Assembly (NCBI GenBank): GCA_965112735.1
Contig: OZ218964.1
Location: forward strand, 2,232,001 to 2,296,000
Source of the DNA: Phaeosaccion multiseriatum
Lineage: Eukaryota; Ochrophyta, other classes
Length of the DNA stretch: 64,000 bases
Direction: 5' to 3'
The notes below the pieces were generated by a model. It ran no database searches. It was not told the DNA's origin and saw only the letters and a program-made list of their open reading frames with translations. Shown here piece after piece: positions 11,401 through 22,032 of this stretch. The position numbers were made by a program, and so were the translations under genes. How positions within the stretch are numbered: the first letter of the stretch is position 1; each line of letters starts with the position of its first letter.

Positions 11401-13693
11401 AATTCTTTTTGACGTGGCCAGACCGAAGGACGGTTACACGGAGGAAGGAGAGAATGTGCTCGTTGGTCCTGGAGAGTACTGCGGCACCGTGGGGGTGGAC
11501 GTTCCGACGAACTACCTGAGGGCATACAACGCGATGACTGCAGTCCGAGAGGGATGTGGCATTGAAGCCGCAGAGCGCTCAGCGAGCAGTCTTGAGCCCT
11601 GCTCTCCCGCAAGCAGCGAAGATACTCGTGTGCTCTATTTGAAGAAGGAGGATGCACTACATAGATGGCGGCAAGCTTGCCAGAAGCATGAGGGGGAGTG
11701 GAATTTGACCGGGCACTTCGATGAAGTGCTCTACAGTGCACTAGAGTTCTTCTCCTTGTCTGGCAAAATGCTCGTCACCCCGCGTCTCATCCATTTGGAT
11801 CCGTCGTTACTGAACGAGCTGCTACGGCGGCTGGCTGACCACAACGTCTGCATGTCTGATGAGCTTACGAAGGAAGTCAGAGCCTGGGCACAAGGAAGGA
11901 ACGGTGGGGATACCATCCAGCTACAAGAAGACCATGAGAGATTCTGCTCGTGGGGGGAGGTGACCGATGAGTACTTGCACTTCTTGTGGCAGAGAAAGTG
12001 CTCGGATGGCGGGGGGGAAGTGCCTAAGATGAGCCAGGAGGGCAAGGAGCGCTGGGAGGGCACGGAGCTCTTCAAGCGAATGGTCGACGCGATGATTGTG
12101 AACAATGCCTTGATTCCCGTGGTGCGGAGGAAGGCGCCGGGAGACGGGAGAAGGAACACCTACGTCGCCCCTGTTCGCCTCCCGCCTATGGTGAGTGCAG
12201 ACGAGTTGACGAACCTCCCGTTCTTCAACTTGTCCAGTGGTGAAGCCATTGACCAAAAAAGGCTCTTGTTAGAGACTGGACATGACTTTCTGCCTATAGG
12301 CTTTCTGGACCAGTGCATCTCAGCAGTTGTGGGAGAGATGCGAGCCGAGGTCCAGCGGATTTGGAGGGGTGGCATCTGGCTCAAGCTTGGCCCCAATGAT
12401 GGCACTTTTTGCTGCGATGCAGACCTGCTTCTGTTGGAGACTCGACCACAAAGCTGCGGTGCTGGAGTTCTACTTGCGGTCAAGTCCATGAACCACTTCA
12501 CCAACAGCTACATTAGCGTGGCTTGGGAAGGGATGCGCAAGGTTCTAAAGGAGACCGTGTTCTATGACCGATACTCGTTCATCCTAGGCGACGCGAGCAA
12601 GACTGTGCACAACATTGCGGATGACCTTGAGCGGCACGTGGTGAGAGGTGTGAGTGAGGTAACGTCCGCGCTGACCGCGCTGGCCTATGAGATGGGCCAG
12701 TTGAAGAGTTCACTCTCGAGCGGAGTGACGGCTCAGTTAGGGGAATTGCTCGGGAAATTGGAAGCCCTTCACTGGCGTGAGGAGGGAAGGCTACAGCGAA
12801 TGTTGCTCGACCGCCGGGACGTGGAGAAGCTGATGGCGGAGCTTCGAAGTATGAAAAGGCTGATGCTTGACGAATTCTCTGCCCAAGGCCAACTCTTGCA
12901 GGACCTGTCACAGGAGGGCGAGGGGAAGGACAACGAGGAGAGCGAGGATGAAGGGAGTAAGAGGCTTGCTGCGACGATCCGACTCGCTGAAGACGTCGAA
13001 GACGTTTACAGCCTTGTAGTGGGGCTTCACAAGCCTTTCAGCTACCCAGATATGGTGGTGCTGCTGCCCCTGTGGGACTTTGCGGAGCAGGGGGGCGGGC
13101 TAAGCGACGATGAGAGGAAGGAGGAGGGGTGGAAGACACGATTAGATGCTAGCCCAACGAAGAAGGACTGGAAGGGAACAAAGGAGTACAGGCTGTTCAT
13201 CCGCTGTGCTTTTGACAACACTCTCGTTCCTTCCGGCATCAAGGAGCAAGGATATCCCATCATACTGGAGCGGCAAAAGCACAAGGTGGTCGTGAAGATG
13301 GGCAAAGCTTTACTGTTTGCTGCGAGTGTGGCTGTTACTGCTCCGGCACTAATGGTAGGGGGTTCGCTGCTGGCCGGTCTACTTCTGGGTACTCTTCGAG
13401 AGGTTGGGTCCGGCATAAAGGACCAAGGGTGCAAAGGGGTCGATGCTCTCCGGCGGGGTCAGAATGAGGGCGCCGTTCACACGAAGATCATGGCCGGGAG
13501 CGGTACCGTACGTGCCTTACTAGAGCAGCTGGAGGCGGAGCTGGAGGCGATCAGCACAGACGACGTGTCTTTTGTTAGTTTTAAGGGTAAGATGCAGAGG
13601 TTCGTGAAGGGCGCCCACGCCACGGCAGTATGGGTGCTGAACGAAAATGCCGCCGAGTTTGAGCGGAAGTACCCAGACTGGAGGAAGGTATGA
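8468..13693 (+). CDS. LRR-ROCO GTPase (Roc-COR) with one LRR per exon
   Basis: Thirteen exons: 8468-8642, 8817-8888, 8957-9028, 9105-9176, 9254-9325, 9401-9544, 9621-9692, 9770-9841, 9917-9988, 10065-10136, 10218-10289, 10381-10452 and 10650-13693. All junctions are phase 1, giving 1360 residues. Twelve plant-type 24-residue LRRs (consensus GxIPxxLGxLxxLxxLxLxxNxLxG) precede the ROCO part. That part has P-loop GQPLAGKT (about 406-413), switch II DFAGQE (about 461-466) and a G4-like SHLD (about 525-528). A COR-like region follows, then a charged helical stretch and a hydrophobic segment near 1233-1262 that may be membrane-inserted. No kinase domain is present. ATG 8402 is an alternative in-frame start. 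LRR-ROCO proteins with exon-coded LRRs were proposed as variable recognition proteins in brown algae. Function here is inferred. Confidence 0.92.
8817..10452 (+). repeat. Tandem array of LRR exon plus intron units, about 148 bp each
   Basis: Each unit has a 72 bp exon and a near-identical intron of about 68-81 bp. Intron blocks such as GGTACGCACACCCGTTCGCG and CCCTTTCACTTGAT, a stretch near GTGACCAAAGAACTTTCC and a TCTCAG or CCGCAG end recur in most units. The array therefore grew by duplicating whole exon-intron units. Confidence 0.95.
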
Positions 13694-13737
13694 GCCCATT
13701 CCCGCCCAGCGTAGGACAAAACGAATGAGTGACACTT

Positions 13738-14296
13738 TCACATGAACTCTTCCACCAGACGCTGCCATTGCTCCTCTTGCAGCTGACGCTGTCTCTCGTG
13801 CTCCTTCGCCTGCAGTCGCTCTCCTCCTTCAGCCGCTGTTCCTCCTGCTGCTGCGCTCTCGCCTTGCTCTCCTCTTCAAAAGAGCGGAAGATGCTCGCCA
13901 GAGAAGACGCAGGGGCAAAATCGCCAGAGGGACAGAGGAGGGCAAGGAGGACGCGGCTGCCTTGCTTCTCGTGTGCGCCTCGACTCACCGTAAAGTCCCC
14001 GTGCGCCGCTCCTTCTACAGCGTCCCCAGCAGGCAGTCCAGCAGGGGTGGTGGGCAAACATGCGCACGGCTGAGGGGCGGAGGCAAGAAAGCGGAGCAAG
14101 AGGACGCCAGTTTTTGGCCCATCTGGCTGCACCTTAATTCCAGAGAACTTTTGGTGTGTGGTCCTGGCTGTGCCCCTCTCCTTCACTCGCCGCTGTTTCC
14201 CCTCCCCTGTGGCTTACCGACGAACTCGTAGTTTGCGCCCGCCTCCCCGCAGCGTGTGCGTTCATTCACCAACACCAGAGGCCATGAGACAACTCA
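13738..14296 (-). pseudogene. Small gene or fragment with coiled-coil tail, frameshifted
   Basis: On the minus strand an exon (about 14218-14296) reads PLVLVNERTRCGEAGANYEF and ends at a GGTAAGCC donor. It joins in phase to an exon starting at 14167 (TTHQKFSGIKVQPDGPKTGV). The open frame then runs through FRSFEEESKARAQQQEEQRL. Near 13817 the charged helix continues only after a one-base frame change (LQAKEHERQRQLQEEQWQRL), ending at a TGA at 13738-13740. A GTGAGT donor after DFT at 13989 may mark another intron. I do not recognise the family. It may be a decaying 3' gene fragment, or a real gene with an error or missed intron. It converges on the ROCO gene only 45 bp away. Confidence 0.45.
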
Positions 14297-15130
14297 TCAC
14301 AGCCCGCTGCCCCGCCGTCCTTGGCACTCTCAGTCTCCCTTCGTAGTAGCCAAGTCAAAATTTGCATCACGTCCGTCCAATACGCTCTGTGAGCGACGTG
14401 TTAGAAGTCGAGCTTTTGCTAAACTGATACCTCCCGGTCTGAATTCAGAGGATAGGTATCAGTTTCGCAAAAGCTCGACTTCTAACAGACGCAAAGCGTT
14501 GACTGTTTGCGGCCAGAAGGCATTGGATCGCTGCTACATCGCTGAGCCTACGGCCTCTGACCAGAGCCATTGCCAGTGAGGTCCTTGCTGAGAGCCGCTC
14601 AAGGGCGTGCCAAGGGAACTGCCGCCCCCATTGTCAGTATCAGCCCCCTCGCAGACACACACTGCCACATAGCCCCACTCGCAGCATGAAACAAAGCGAT
14701 GCGCCCCCTAACAGACCGCACCTTCCTGAGATGAGTTCCTCCGCGACACGAGCATGGCCATGGGCATAGGCCACGTGCGTCGCTCAGTATCCGTCGCCAC
14801 TGATCGCATTCACCTCGGCACCAGCCGGGAGCAGCTTTCGCACAACACTTCCGTGTCCTGCCACAGACGCTGCCATCAACGCAGTTTTCTCCCCTGCCCA
14901 TTCCTACGCTACCGAGATGCTGCTGCAGCCCTCGCATAAGCCACCGCCCGGATGTGGCCCTCAACGCCACCCCCCACGCTCGTCCCCTCCCCAACGGAGC
15001 TGCACAGCCCAGGCACGCATAGCCGCTCGGCACCGCAAGCCATGCACGCCAGCTACGCCGAGCTGCCAGCAGCTGCAGATGGTACCCTAAGGCTCTGAGC
15101 CCGTCCCTGCAGATGGCACCATAAGGCTGT
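14297..15130. other. No supported gene; inverted repeat and short duplicated motifs
   Basis: Holds the inverted repeat at 14400-14486 and a minus-strand open frame (14599-15192) of odd composition with no recognisable domain. Two near-copies of CAGATGGYACCMTAAGGCT lie at about 15078-15130. Confidence 0.5.
14400..14486. repeat. 33-bp inverted repeat with 21-bp spacer
   Basis: Left arm 14400-14432 starts GTTAGAAGTCGAGCTTTTGC. Right arm 14454-14486 is its reverse complement with one mismatch. The spacer contains CCCGGTCTGAATTCAGAGGA. Related copies lie at 7280-7319 (single arm plus spacer start) and 57039-57062 (right arm part). Confidence 0.9.
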
Positions 15131-16353
15131 TCATCTTTCCCCACCCTCCCTGAGCAGCTGCAGACGCTTGAGGGCGGCCTTGGCCTGCTCATGCGCCCCG
15201 TCGAAGCTGTACACCCCGACGGCAGAAACCTTTATGCTCTTGCTGAGAGCCTTTCCCAGCCGACGCCTGCAGGAGGAGGAGGAGGAGGAGGAGAGCGGGG
15301 TGGGGATAAGGAAGGTTGAGGGCGATTTCGAGTGAGAGCATTTCTCGGTCTCATGGATGGATCAGGATCATGGCATCCCCCACAAGCAGCACTTGGGCCT
15401 GTGGGACTCCCAACCCCTCCCCCCCCCTTCCTCCCCTACGGCAAGCACTCACTTGCTGAGGGCGAAGGCGGTGGGGATGCCCATCTCTTTCGCGCTGAGG
15501 ATGATCTCCGCCACCTACAGGCCAGTGCAGGGTTTGCAGTTGGTGGTACAGAAAGGCATGTGGTAAGGCAGTTGGTCAGTTAGGGCGGGCCAGTGAGCTA
15601 ACCATCGCCAGTTGGAGGAGTGTATGTGGTGTGTGGGCAGAGAGAGACAGAAGGAGAAGGGGCTGTGCATTGATTCGTCGCACCTTCTCGTCCACAGGGG
15701 CCAACTCGCCCGCCTTCGAAGGAGTTGAAGGAGGGGCGCCAGAAGGGCCATTCTCCCCCTTTGAAGGAGGGGCACCAGTAGGGCTCAGCTCCACTTCAGC
15801 ACCGCCGGGCAACAGCGGGGAAGGTGTTGGTGGTAGTCTCGCGCTCTCACCCACATTCGGAGCGACGATCAGGAGCTTGACCTGACACCAGAGCAGTTGG
15901 TGATACAGAGCAGAGTGAACTAAGAGAGGTTTGGTAATGAATTGGCAGGCCGGAAAGGACTGAGGCGCGAGGATGAGACGTTGAGCCCCATGCGCCGCCC
16001 CGCCCCGTGTGCGCGTTTGCGCATGTATTTGTGTGTGTGTGTGTGTGTGGGTGCGTGTGCGTGTGCGCGTCTGTGTATGTATGTCAGTGCTTGTATGCGT
16101 CTGTCTCTGTGTGAGTGGCGCTTCAGTGACTTCCTCTTCCTCCCTGTCAGTGACTTACTCTTCCCGCTTGTACGCCCCTGAGCACCTCTCTCAGACCGAA
16201 CACGAGACGCCGCCGAGCCTTAGCCTTGAGGGGCTCTCGCAGACGCTGCCGCTCCTGGAAGCGGAACAGCTCGGAGAGCATGCCCTTGACGAAACCGTCG
16301 AGCGTTTCGTCCAAGGGGTGCGCTCCGAAGGCGGCGAGGTGCGGGGAGGGGCC
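15131..16353 (-). CDS. SECIS-binding protein 2-like (L7Ae/SBP2 domain), 5' end unresolved
   Basis: Minus-strand exons 16159-16353, 15684-15881, 15453-15514 and 15131-15266 join in phase to 196 residues plus stop. The order of motifs matches the SBP2 RNA-binding domain: [20 protein letters not shown] and FGLREVLRG, then VKLLIVAPN, then [39 protein letters not shown] and FDGAHEQ. SBP2 binds SECIS elements in selenoprotein mRNAs and recruits the Sec elongation factor on the ribosome. Unlike animal SBP2, a low-complexity Pro/Gly/Ser insertion of about 45 residues follows VAPN. Upstream of 16353 lies an ATCC-type pyrimidine repeat on the sense strand, so at least one more 5' exon is likely. I could not fix it; it must fit before the next gene's 3' exon at 16956. 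Confidence 0.82.
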
Positions 16354-16425
16354 CTGGCAGGGGGGGGGGCGGGGCAGGGCATGCAGGGCCCTTGGAACAA
16401 GCAATGGGGGAAAGGGGGGCGTAGG

Positions 16426-16735
16426 GATGGATGGATCGATAGATGGGTGGGTGGATGGATGGATGGATGGATGGATAGATGGATGGATGGATAGATTGAT
16501 AGATGGATGGATGCATGGATGGATGAATAGATGGATGGATGGATGGATGGATGCATGGATGGATGGATGGATGGATGGTTGGATGGTGGATGGATGGATG
16601 GATGGATGGATGGATGGATGGATGGATGGATGGATGGATGGATGGATGCATGGATGGATGGATGGATGAATGGATGGATGGATGAATGGACGGATGGATG
16701 AATGGACGGATGGATAGATTTATGGACGGATAGAG
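16426..16735. repeat. (GGAT)n tract
   Basis: About 310 bp of GGAT repeats with sparse CAT, GAAT and GATA variants. It probably lies in the 5' intron of the SBP2-like gene. Confidence 0.9.
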
Positions 16736-16842
16736 AGATCGATAGATAGACAAGGGAGAGAGGACAGAGAGGACAGAGGAGGAAGGGTCAGGATTGGGTC
16801 TGACGGTCAGGCTGAGCATGAATTGCGCCCCGCACTTAACAT

Positions 16843-17027
16843 CCACATCGACTCATCGACACGATATCGGCATCATCGACATTGATATCGACATCATCGA
16901 CATTGATATCGGCACCATGACATTGATATCGGCATCATCCACTCTTGCCCCTACCCTATATAACTAAAAAAAAACAATACCCAATACCCACTACCCAATA
17001 CCCAATACCCAATACCCAATACCTGTA
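16843..17027. repeat. Two short-unit arrays: CATCGACATTGATATCG and CCAATAC
   Basis: 16843-16940 has about four copies of a roughly 24 bp unit with GATATCG. 16978-17023 has about six 7-8 bp CCAATACC units. The second array lies inside the last exon of the next gene, encoding a Gly-Ile-Tyr-Trp-Val rich tail. Confidence 0.7.
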
Positions 17028-19266
17028 TTTGGGGGCCACCTCCACGAGAGAGGAGGGTGTGAGGGGGGCCTTGAGCCTGCTCCGGGGGGGGGCTGCTGAC
17101 TCTGATTGGGCCCCAGACACCCACTCGTGCAGGCGCTGCAGAGTCTGCCGATTATTGTTCTGAGGCGCCGAGTACCAAAAAGGCAAACGAAAGAGAAGCA
17201 TTTTTTGTGATTCGGAGGAGAGGACAAGATGGGGAGTGCGAGGGGGGGGTAGGGAGAAGACATGAGGGGGAGAGGGCTCAGCGAAGGCGAGAGAAGGGAA
17301 GGTGGAAGGGAGGGGAGAAGGCGGGGGTTGCTCACTGGGGAAGCTCACTGGGGTAGTTCATTCATTCACTTCAGTCATGAACACAATCTCTCGCGCGCTC
17401 ACTCTCCGACATACTCAACTCACTCACTCACTCACTCACTCACGCACGTACTCACTCACTCACTCACTCGCGCGCTCACTCCCTCAACTCACTCACTCAC
17501 TCACTCACTCGTTCACTCACTCACTCACTGACTCACTCACTCACTCACTCACTCACTCACTCACTTACTCACTTACTCACTCACGTTCTTGCTGGCCCTG
17601 GCCTTCTCGAAGGCTTGCTCCGCGTTCCACTGCTGCTGGGGTTGCGCCTCTCCCCCTGGGGAACCGGCCTCACCCCCCAGGGTACCTTCCACGGTTTCAG
17701 TTCCAGCTGCCGCGCCCGCACCCCCCCCCTCCCTTGCTACCTCAGCAGTTGGTGGTACGGCATCTCCTCGCCCCTCGGTGTCCAAGGTGTCCAAGGTGTC
17801 CAAGGTGTCCAAGGCGGGGAAGTGATGGCAGTGGATGGTCCTCCCCCCGACCCTCCTCCCCTCCAGCCCTTGCACCGCCGCCTCTGCCTCCTCCAAGGAG
17901 CCGTACAACACAGTCACCGTCACCGTCGCATCCCCATCCCCGTCTGGCGCCGCCGTATCACCAACTGCTGACGCATCTCCTCCTCCTTCTCCCCCTCCTA
18001 TGCGCCGCTCCGCTTTTCTGGGCACCCTAAGGTCCCTCACCACCCCGAACTTTGCCGCCATTTCTGTAACGTCTGAAACGACTTCTTCGTACTCGTCGTC
18101 GTCGCACACCTCGGACTCCGACACGAGGTTGTGCAGCACCACAGCGAAGGTCAAGGCCTCATCTCCCCCCCCCTCTTGCTGCCTCGCTTCATATTGACCA
18201 CTGCTACTGCTACCACTACTTGTGCCGTTGCGGTTTCCGTCCTGCCCCTGCCCGTTCCCCTGCCCCTGCCCATATGCCTTGACCAGCCTCCAGGTGGCCC
18301 TGACAGTCTGCCCAGCGACTCTCCTCCCCTCGAAACCGCGCACCGCGGCCTCGGCCTCCGCAGCAAGGCCGTACACAACCGTCACCTCCAGCCCCTCCTC
18401 TTCGCTCCCTTCGTCCCCCGCCCCTTCCCCTCCCCTTCCCTCTCCCTCTCCCCCTCCTCCTCCCTTCCCCCTCGGAATGACCCTGCTCAGCACGTGCCCG
18501 TACTGCTCCGCCATGTCCTCCACATCCCTGCACACCTCTTCGTACTCCTCCTCCTCCTCCACGTCCTCCTCGCACACGAGATGCAAAAGCGACACAACAT
18601 GGTGCTGTATCACCAACTGCTTCCCCCCCCCCTCCCCCTCCCCCTCCTCCTCCTCGACTCGGAGACAGTTCGCCTGCTTACCCTCCACCACCCTCCCCGA
18701 GAAGCCCTTCACCGCTGCCCGCGCCCCCTCCTCCTCCGCATACCGCACCTCTACTTCAATCCCTCGCTCTTGCACTTGCACTTGCACTTGCACTTGCTGG
18801 GAGCATTGTCCTTCTTCCTCTCCCCCTCCTCCTTTGCCCACGCAACGGGGGACGTGCACACAGTCGATTTGTCCAAAGCGCTCCGCCATTTCTGTAACGT
18901 CCTTGACGACTTCTTCGTACTCATCATCGTCCACAACGTCCTCCTCCTCCACAAGGTGCAACAGACGCACCACCCGTCCTACAGCAGTTGGTGATACAGC
19001 AGCAGTTGGTGATACAAGACCAGGCCCTGCAGAGGCGCCTCCTCCGTCCTTCTCGCCACCAACATGCTGCGATCCGGGCAGGGGGAGGGGAGCCCCCGGG
19101 GTGGGGGTTGGCTCTCCAGGGGGGTGCGCCGCTACTCGTAGCTCCCCCGGCGGTCGGCCCAAGAGGGCCTCCCACTTGGCTTCTCTGTCGAGGAATATCC
19201 TCTTCCAAGATAAGAGGATAAAGACAGGACGGGAGAGGGGAGGGGGGGGCGTAGCTATGAGTAAAG

Positions 19267-19302
<36 letters not shown>

Positions 19303-21459
19303 GTGTGTGTGGGAAGAGAGGCGCCGTGAGCACCGTTCGGCTCTCTGCGGAGGGAGCGCCACCGTACTGCTCTGCACTGCACTTGGCCATCATCAGAGCT
19401 TCCTTCAGCTTCCTTCGGGGAGAGGGATTGGACGCCACACACACGCACACACACACCACACACACGCACATACAGACACATGCACACGCATATACATTTA
19501 CACACAACACACACACACATACACACACACACCTTCTTGAGGCTTGAGAGTTTGCGCTTCTTGGGCCTGCCTGAGAAGGCGGCCTTGTCGTAGGCACGCA
19601 GCTGATGCACGGAGGGTGTGGGGGGGGATGGCGCTGGAGGGAGGGGGGGGGACGTCGCTGTGGCACGGACGGCAGACCGAACCTGCGGAATAGATACACA
19701 AACGTACACGCACGCACGCACACGTATGTCAGCGACAAGAGAGACAAGTAGCGAAACTCTTTGAGCCTTGGCGGTCCCCGAACTGGTGAAGTAAGAACAT
19801 CTACAGCCTTCCTGAGGCTCCCCGCCCTCCGATTCATATCGCCATCCTTATAGCCGGTCAAGCTACGTCACTCACCGTAAGCTGCTGCTGCTGTACCACC
19901 AACTCCTGCAGCTGCACCTCGTGCTTCTGCTTCTGCTTCTGCTTCTGCTCCTGTTCCTGCTTCCGACTCGGGTCCTTGACCTTGTCTGCCTGCTTCTTTT
20001 CCCGTTGTTGTAGCTCCTTTCTCTTGTCGCACTCCGTCTTCCAGTCTGGCGAGCGTACCACCACTACTCTCTCCCCTCCTGCTCCCCCTGCCCCCCCTGC
20101 TCTTCCCGCCTTCTCGCCCTCTCCTCCTGCACCGCTATGGGGATGATGACCGACAAGCGCTGGCCACGCCTTGTCATAGCCCTTCCTGTTGCCCCCAGTG
20201 AGCGGCTGCACCACCCCCTCCTGCTCCTCCTCCTCAATCTGTCGCTTCTTCTGCCCCTGCTGCAGCAGCTGCCTCGAAGTCAACTGCACCGCCAGCTCCC
20301 GCCGCTCCTGCTTTGGTTTCTTTCGCTGCTTTGGCTGGAGCCCTGACTGCTCCATTGGCTCCTCCCCCAGACCCTGTGACTCTAACTGCAGCCGTTGATG
20401 GTCCTGCTCCTCCTTCCGATGTTGCTTCGCCCTCCAGGGATCCAACTTCACCTCCAAGGGGTCCTGCCTTAGGTGGGGCCTCAACTGTCCCCCTACGTTC
20501 TCTGCTGCAGCCCTCCCTCCCCATACCCCTTTCCCTCCTCCTGAAGTCTCTCCGCTGCCAATACGAGCACCAGCACCAGCACCAACGCCAGCAGCAGTAG
20601 CACCAACGCCAGCAGCAGTAGCACCAGCAGCAGTAGCACCAGCAGCAGTAGCACCAGCAGCACCAGCAGCAGTAGCACCAGCAGCAGTAGCACCAGCAGC
20701 AGCAGTAGCAGTAGCACCAGCACCAGCAGCGGTAGCACCAGCAGTAGTAGCACCAACACCAGCAGCAGTAGCACCAGCAGCAGTAGTACCCCCTCCTGGG
20801 ATAAACGGCCTGGCCAAGATGCTGATGCCTTCTCTACTTGCGCTTCGTGTCCAGGGCGAAGGAGGAGCAGCCACGTGACCGACCAAGGCGCCAAGCGGTC
20901 TGGCCTCGAGCCCGAGAGGAACCGCAGCAGGGGCATCGCTTGGGGCTGGGGCAGGTCCAGCAGCGGCACCAGGTAATGCCTTTTCGTCGACTGGCGGCGG
21001 TCCGAGGGAGGGCCATTCAAGCCAACCACTCAGGAGGCCGGGAGTCAGCTCTGCATTTGGGCCTGTGCCACGTCCATGCTCGGATTCCTTCCTCCCTGTC
21101 GACAGGCCAGCAGCGGGGCCAACAGGCGGTCTCGGCCCTCCCACTGTCAGAGCTACTGCGGCTGCTGCTGCGGCGGTCTCATCTCCCCCCTCCCCTCCCC
21201 TCCCCCCGGCATTCCCTCCCTTCGTCCCACGTCCTCCCGAGAACTTCCCCCTCCCTCCAGCCCCACTTGGCCCCTCAGGCCGCGTGACACCTCCCCCCCT
21301 GCCCCCCCTGCCCCCCCTGCTGCTGCTCTTGGACCCTTGGCTTCCTCTCCCCCTCCCCCCCTCCCTGCCCCGCGACCCCCGCCCACCTCTATGGAATCCC
21401 CTACCTCTGCCGCGCTCTGTTCCTGCTGCTCCAACAAATAAAGTCACATTGTCGGCCAT
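16956..21459 (-). CDS. RGG-rich protein with three UHM-like (U2AF-homology) domains
   Basis: Minus-strand exons 19876-21459, 19533-19682, 19334-19408, 17585-19201 and 16956-17159 are all phase 0, giving 1209 residues. The N-terminus is RGG-rich (about residues 14-70). An Ala-Gly-Thr repeat (about 223-297) and a Gln/Lys/Glu-rich region follow. Three UHM-like domains come next (about 680-765, 803-895 and 953-1050). Each has the hallmark acidic helix, DDDEYEEVVKDVTEMAERFG, EEEEYEEVCRDVEDMAEQYG and DDDEYEEVVSDVTEMAAKFG, then an IPR or VPR strand and a GR(V/R)V loop. In U2AF65 one such domain ends the protein and binds Trp-containing ligand motifs through an R-x-F loop. Here Val or another residue replaces that Phe. 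A role in splicing is inferred. The last exon is less certain than the others. The long exon holds five copies of a dispersed 14-bp motif. Confidence 0.85.
18984..19015. repeat. Two adjacent copies of dispersed motif GCAGTTGGTGATAC
   Basis: Copies at 18984-18997 and 19002-19015 inside the UHM gene exon, read on the minus strand as AVSPTAAVSPTA. They are the densest site of a motif found at least 14 times in the window. Confidence 0.85.
19265..19530. repeat. (GT)n and (CA)n tracts flanking a 75-bp exon
   Basis: A GT tract at 19267-19312 and a CA-rich tract at 19438-19531 flank the exon 19334-19408. The CA tract on the plus strand is a (GT)n directly following the donor of exon 19533-19682. 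Confidence 0.8.
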
Positions 21460-22032
21460 CCCGTCCCTTGGCGCGTTGGACTTTCCCCTTCAGTCTCAAA
21501 AGGAGCCACGAGATGCTGGTGGACGAGAGTGACACGTCCAAGAGAGGCTCCCCGCTACCCCATAGAAGCATTCATTGCATCGAATAGGTCTCTGCGAGGG
21601 AGACGGAAGTGGACGGGACGGAGAGGGAGCGTGAGGCCAAGCTTTGCGTGTTGGTCCTCCAACTGGCGACGAGGTGGGTTTGATCTTTTTTCTTTTTTCC
21701 TCCCGCCCTCTCCCCCTATTCAATAAATACATCCCTCTCCCCCTAGATCGCTCTTCTTTGTTACGAGCTGGAGCTGGGCTGGAGCTGGCATATTTCCCCC
21801 TTCCATCTTCTGCTCCTTTAGAGCTCTCATGTGCTCTCGTCTCCACATGGAGAAGGCAGAAACAAGGGTCATTCCTTCCTTCCGTTGTGTTGATGAAACC
21901 TACGCTTCACCGCTCCTTAGCACCAAGCCTTCAGGCGGGGCGTGAGAAGCGAGTTCAGAATTGTTTTCAGCCCGTGTCAACAGCATCAGGGGGCAACAGT
22001 CACAGTGTGCCATTGCCGTAAGGCTTTGATAC
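21460..22032. promoter_or_regulatory. Divergent intergenic region (shared promoter candidate)
   Basis: The UHM gene starts at 21459 (minus) and the DUF2064 gene starts at 22033 (plus). The 573 bp between them must hold both 5' regions. It is less repetitive than other gaps. I see no convincing TATA box or other named element. Confidence 0.45.

Noticed and set aside
14599-15192. 197-codon open frame on the minus strand as a gene
   Set aside because: No domain, odd composition, and no consistent splice partners; it overlaps the SBP2-like gene's 3' exon in another frame.
18131-19547. Plus-strand open frames opposite the UHM exon
   Set aside because: Low-complexity antisense shadows; the minus strand has the conserved UHM motifs and consistent splice phases.
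20493-21029. Leu-rich membrane-like open frame
   Set aside because: It is another frame of the Ala-Gly repeat exon of the UHM gene.
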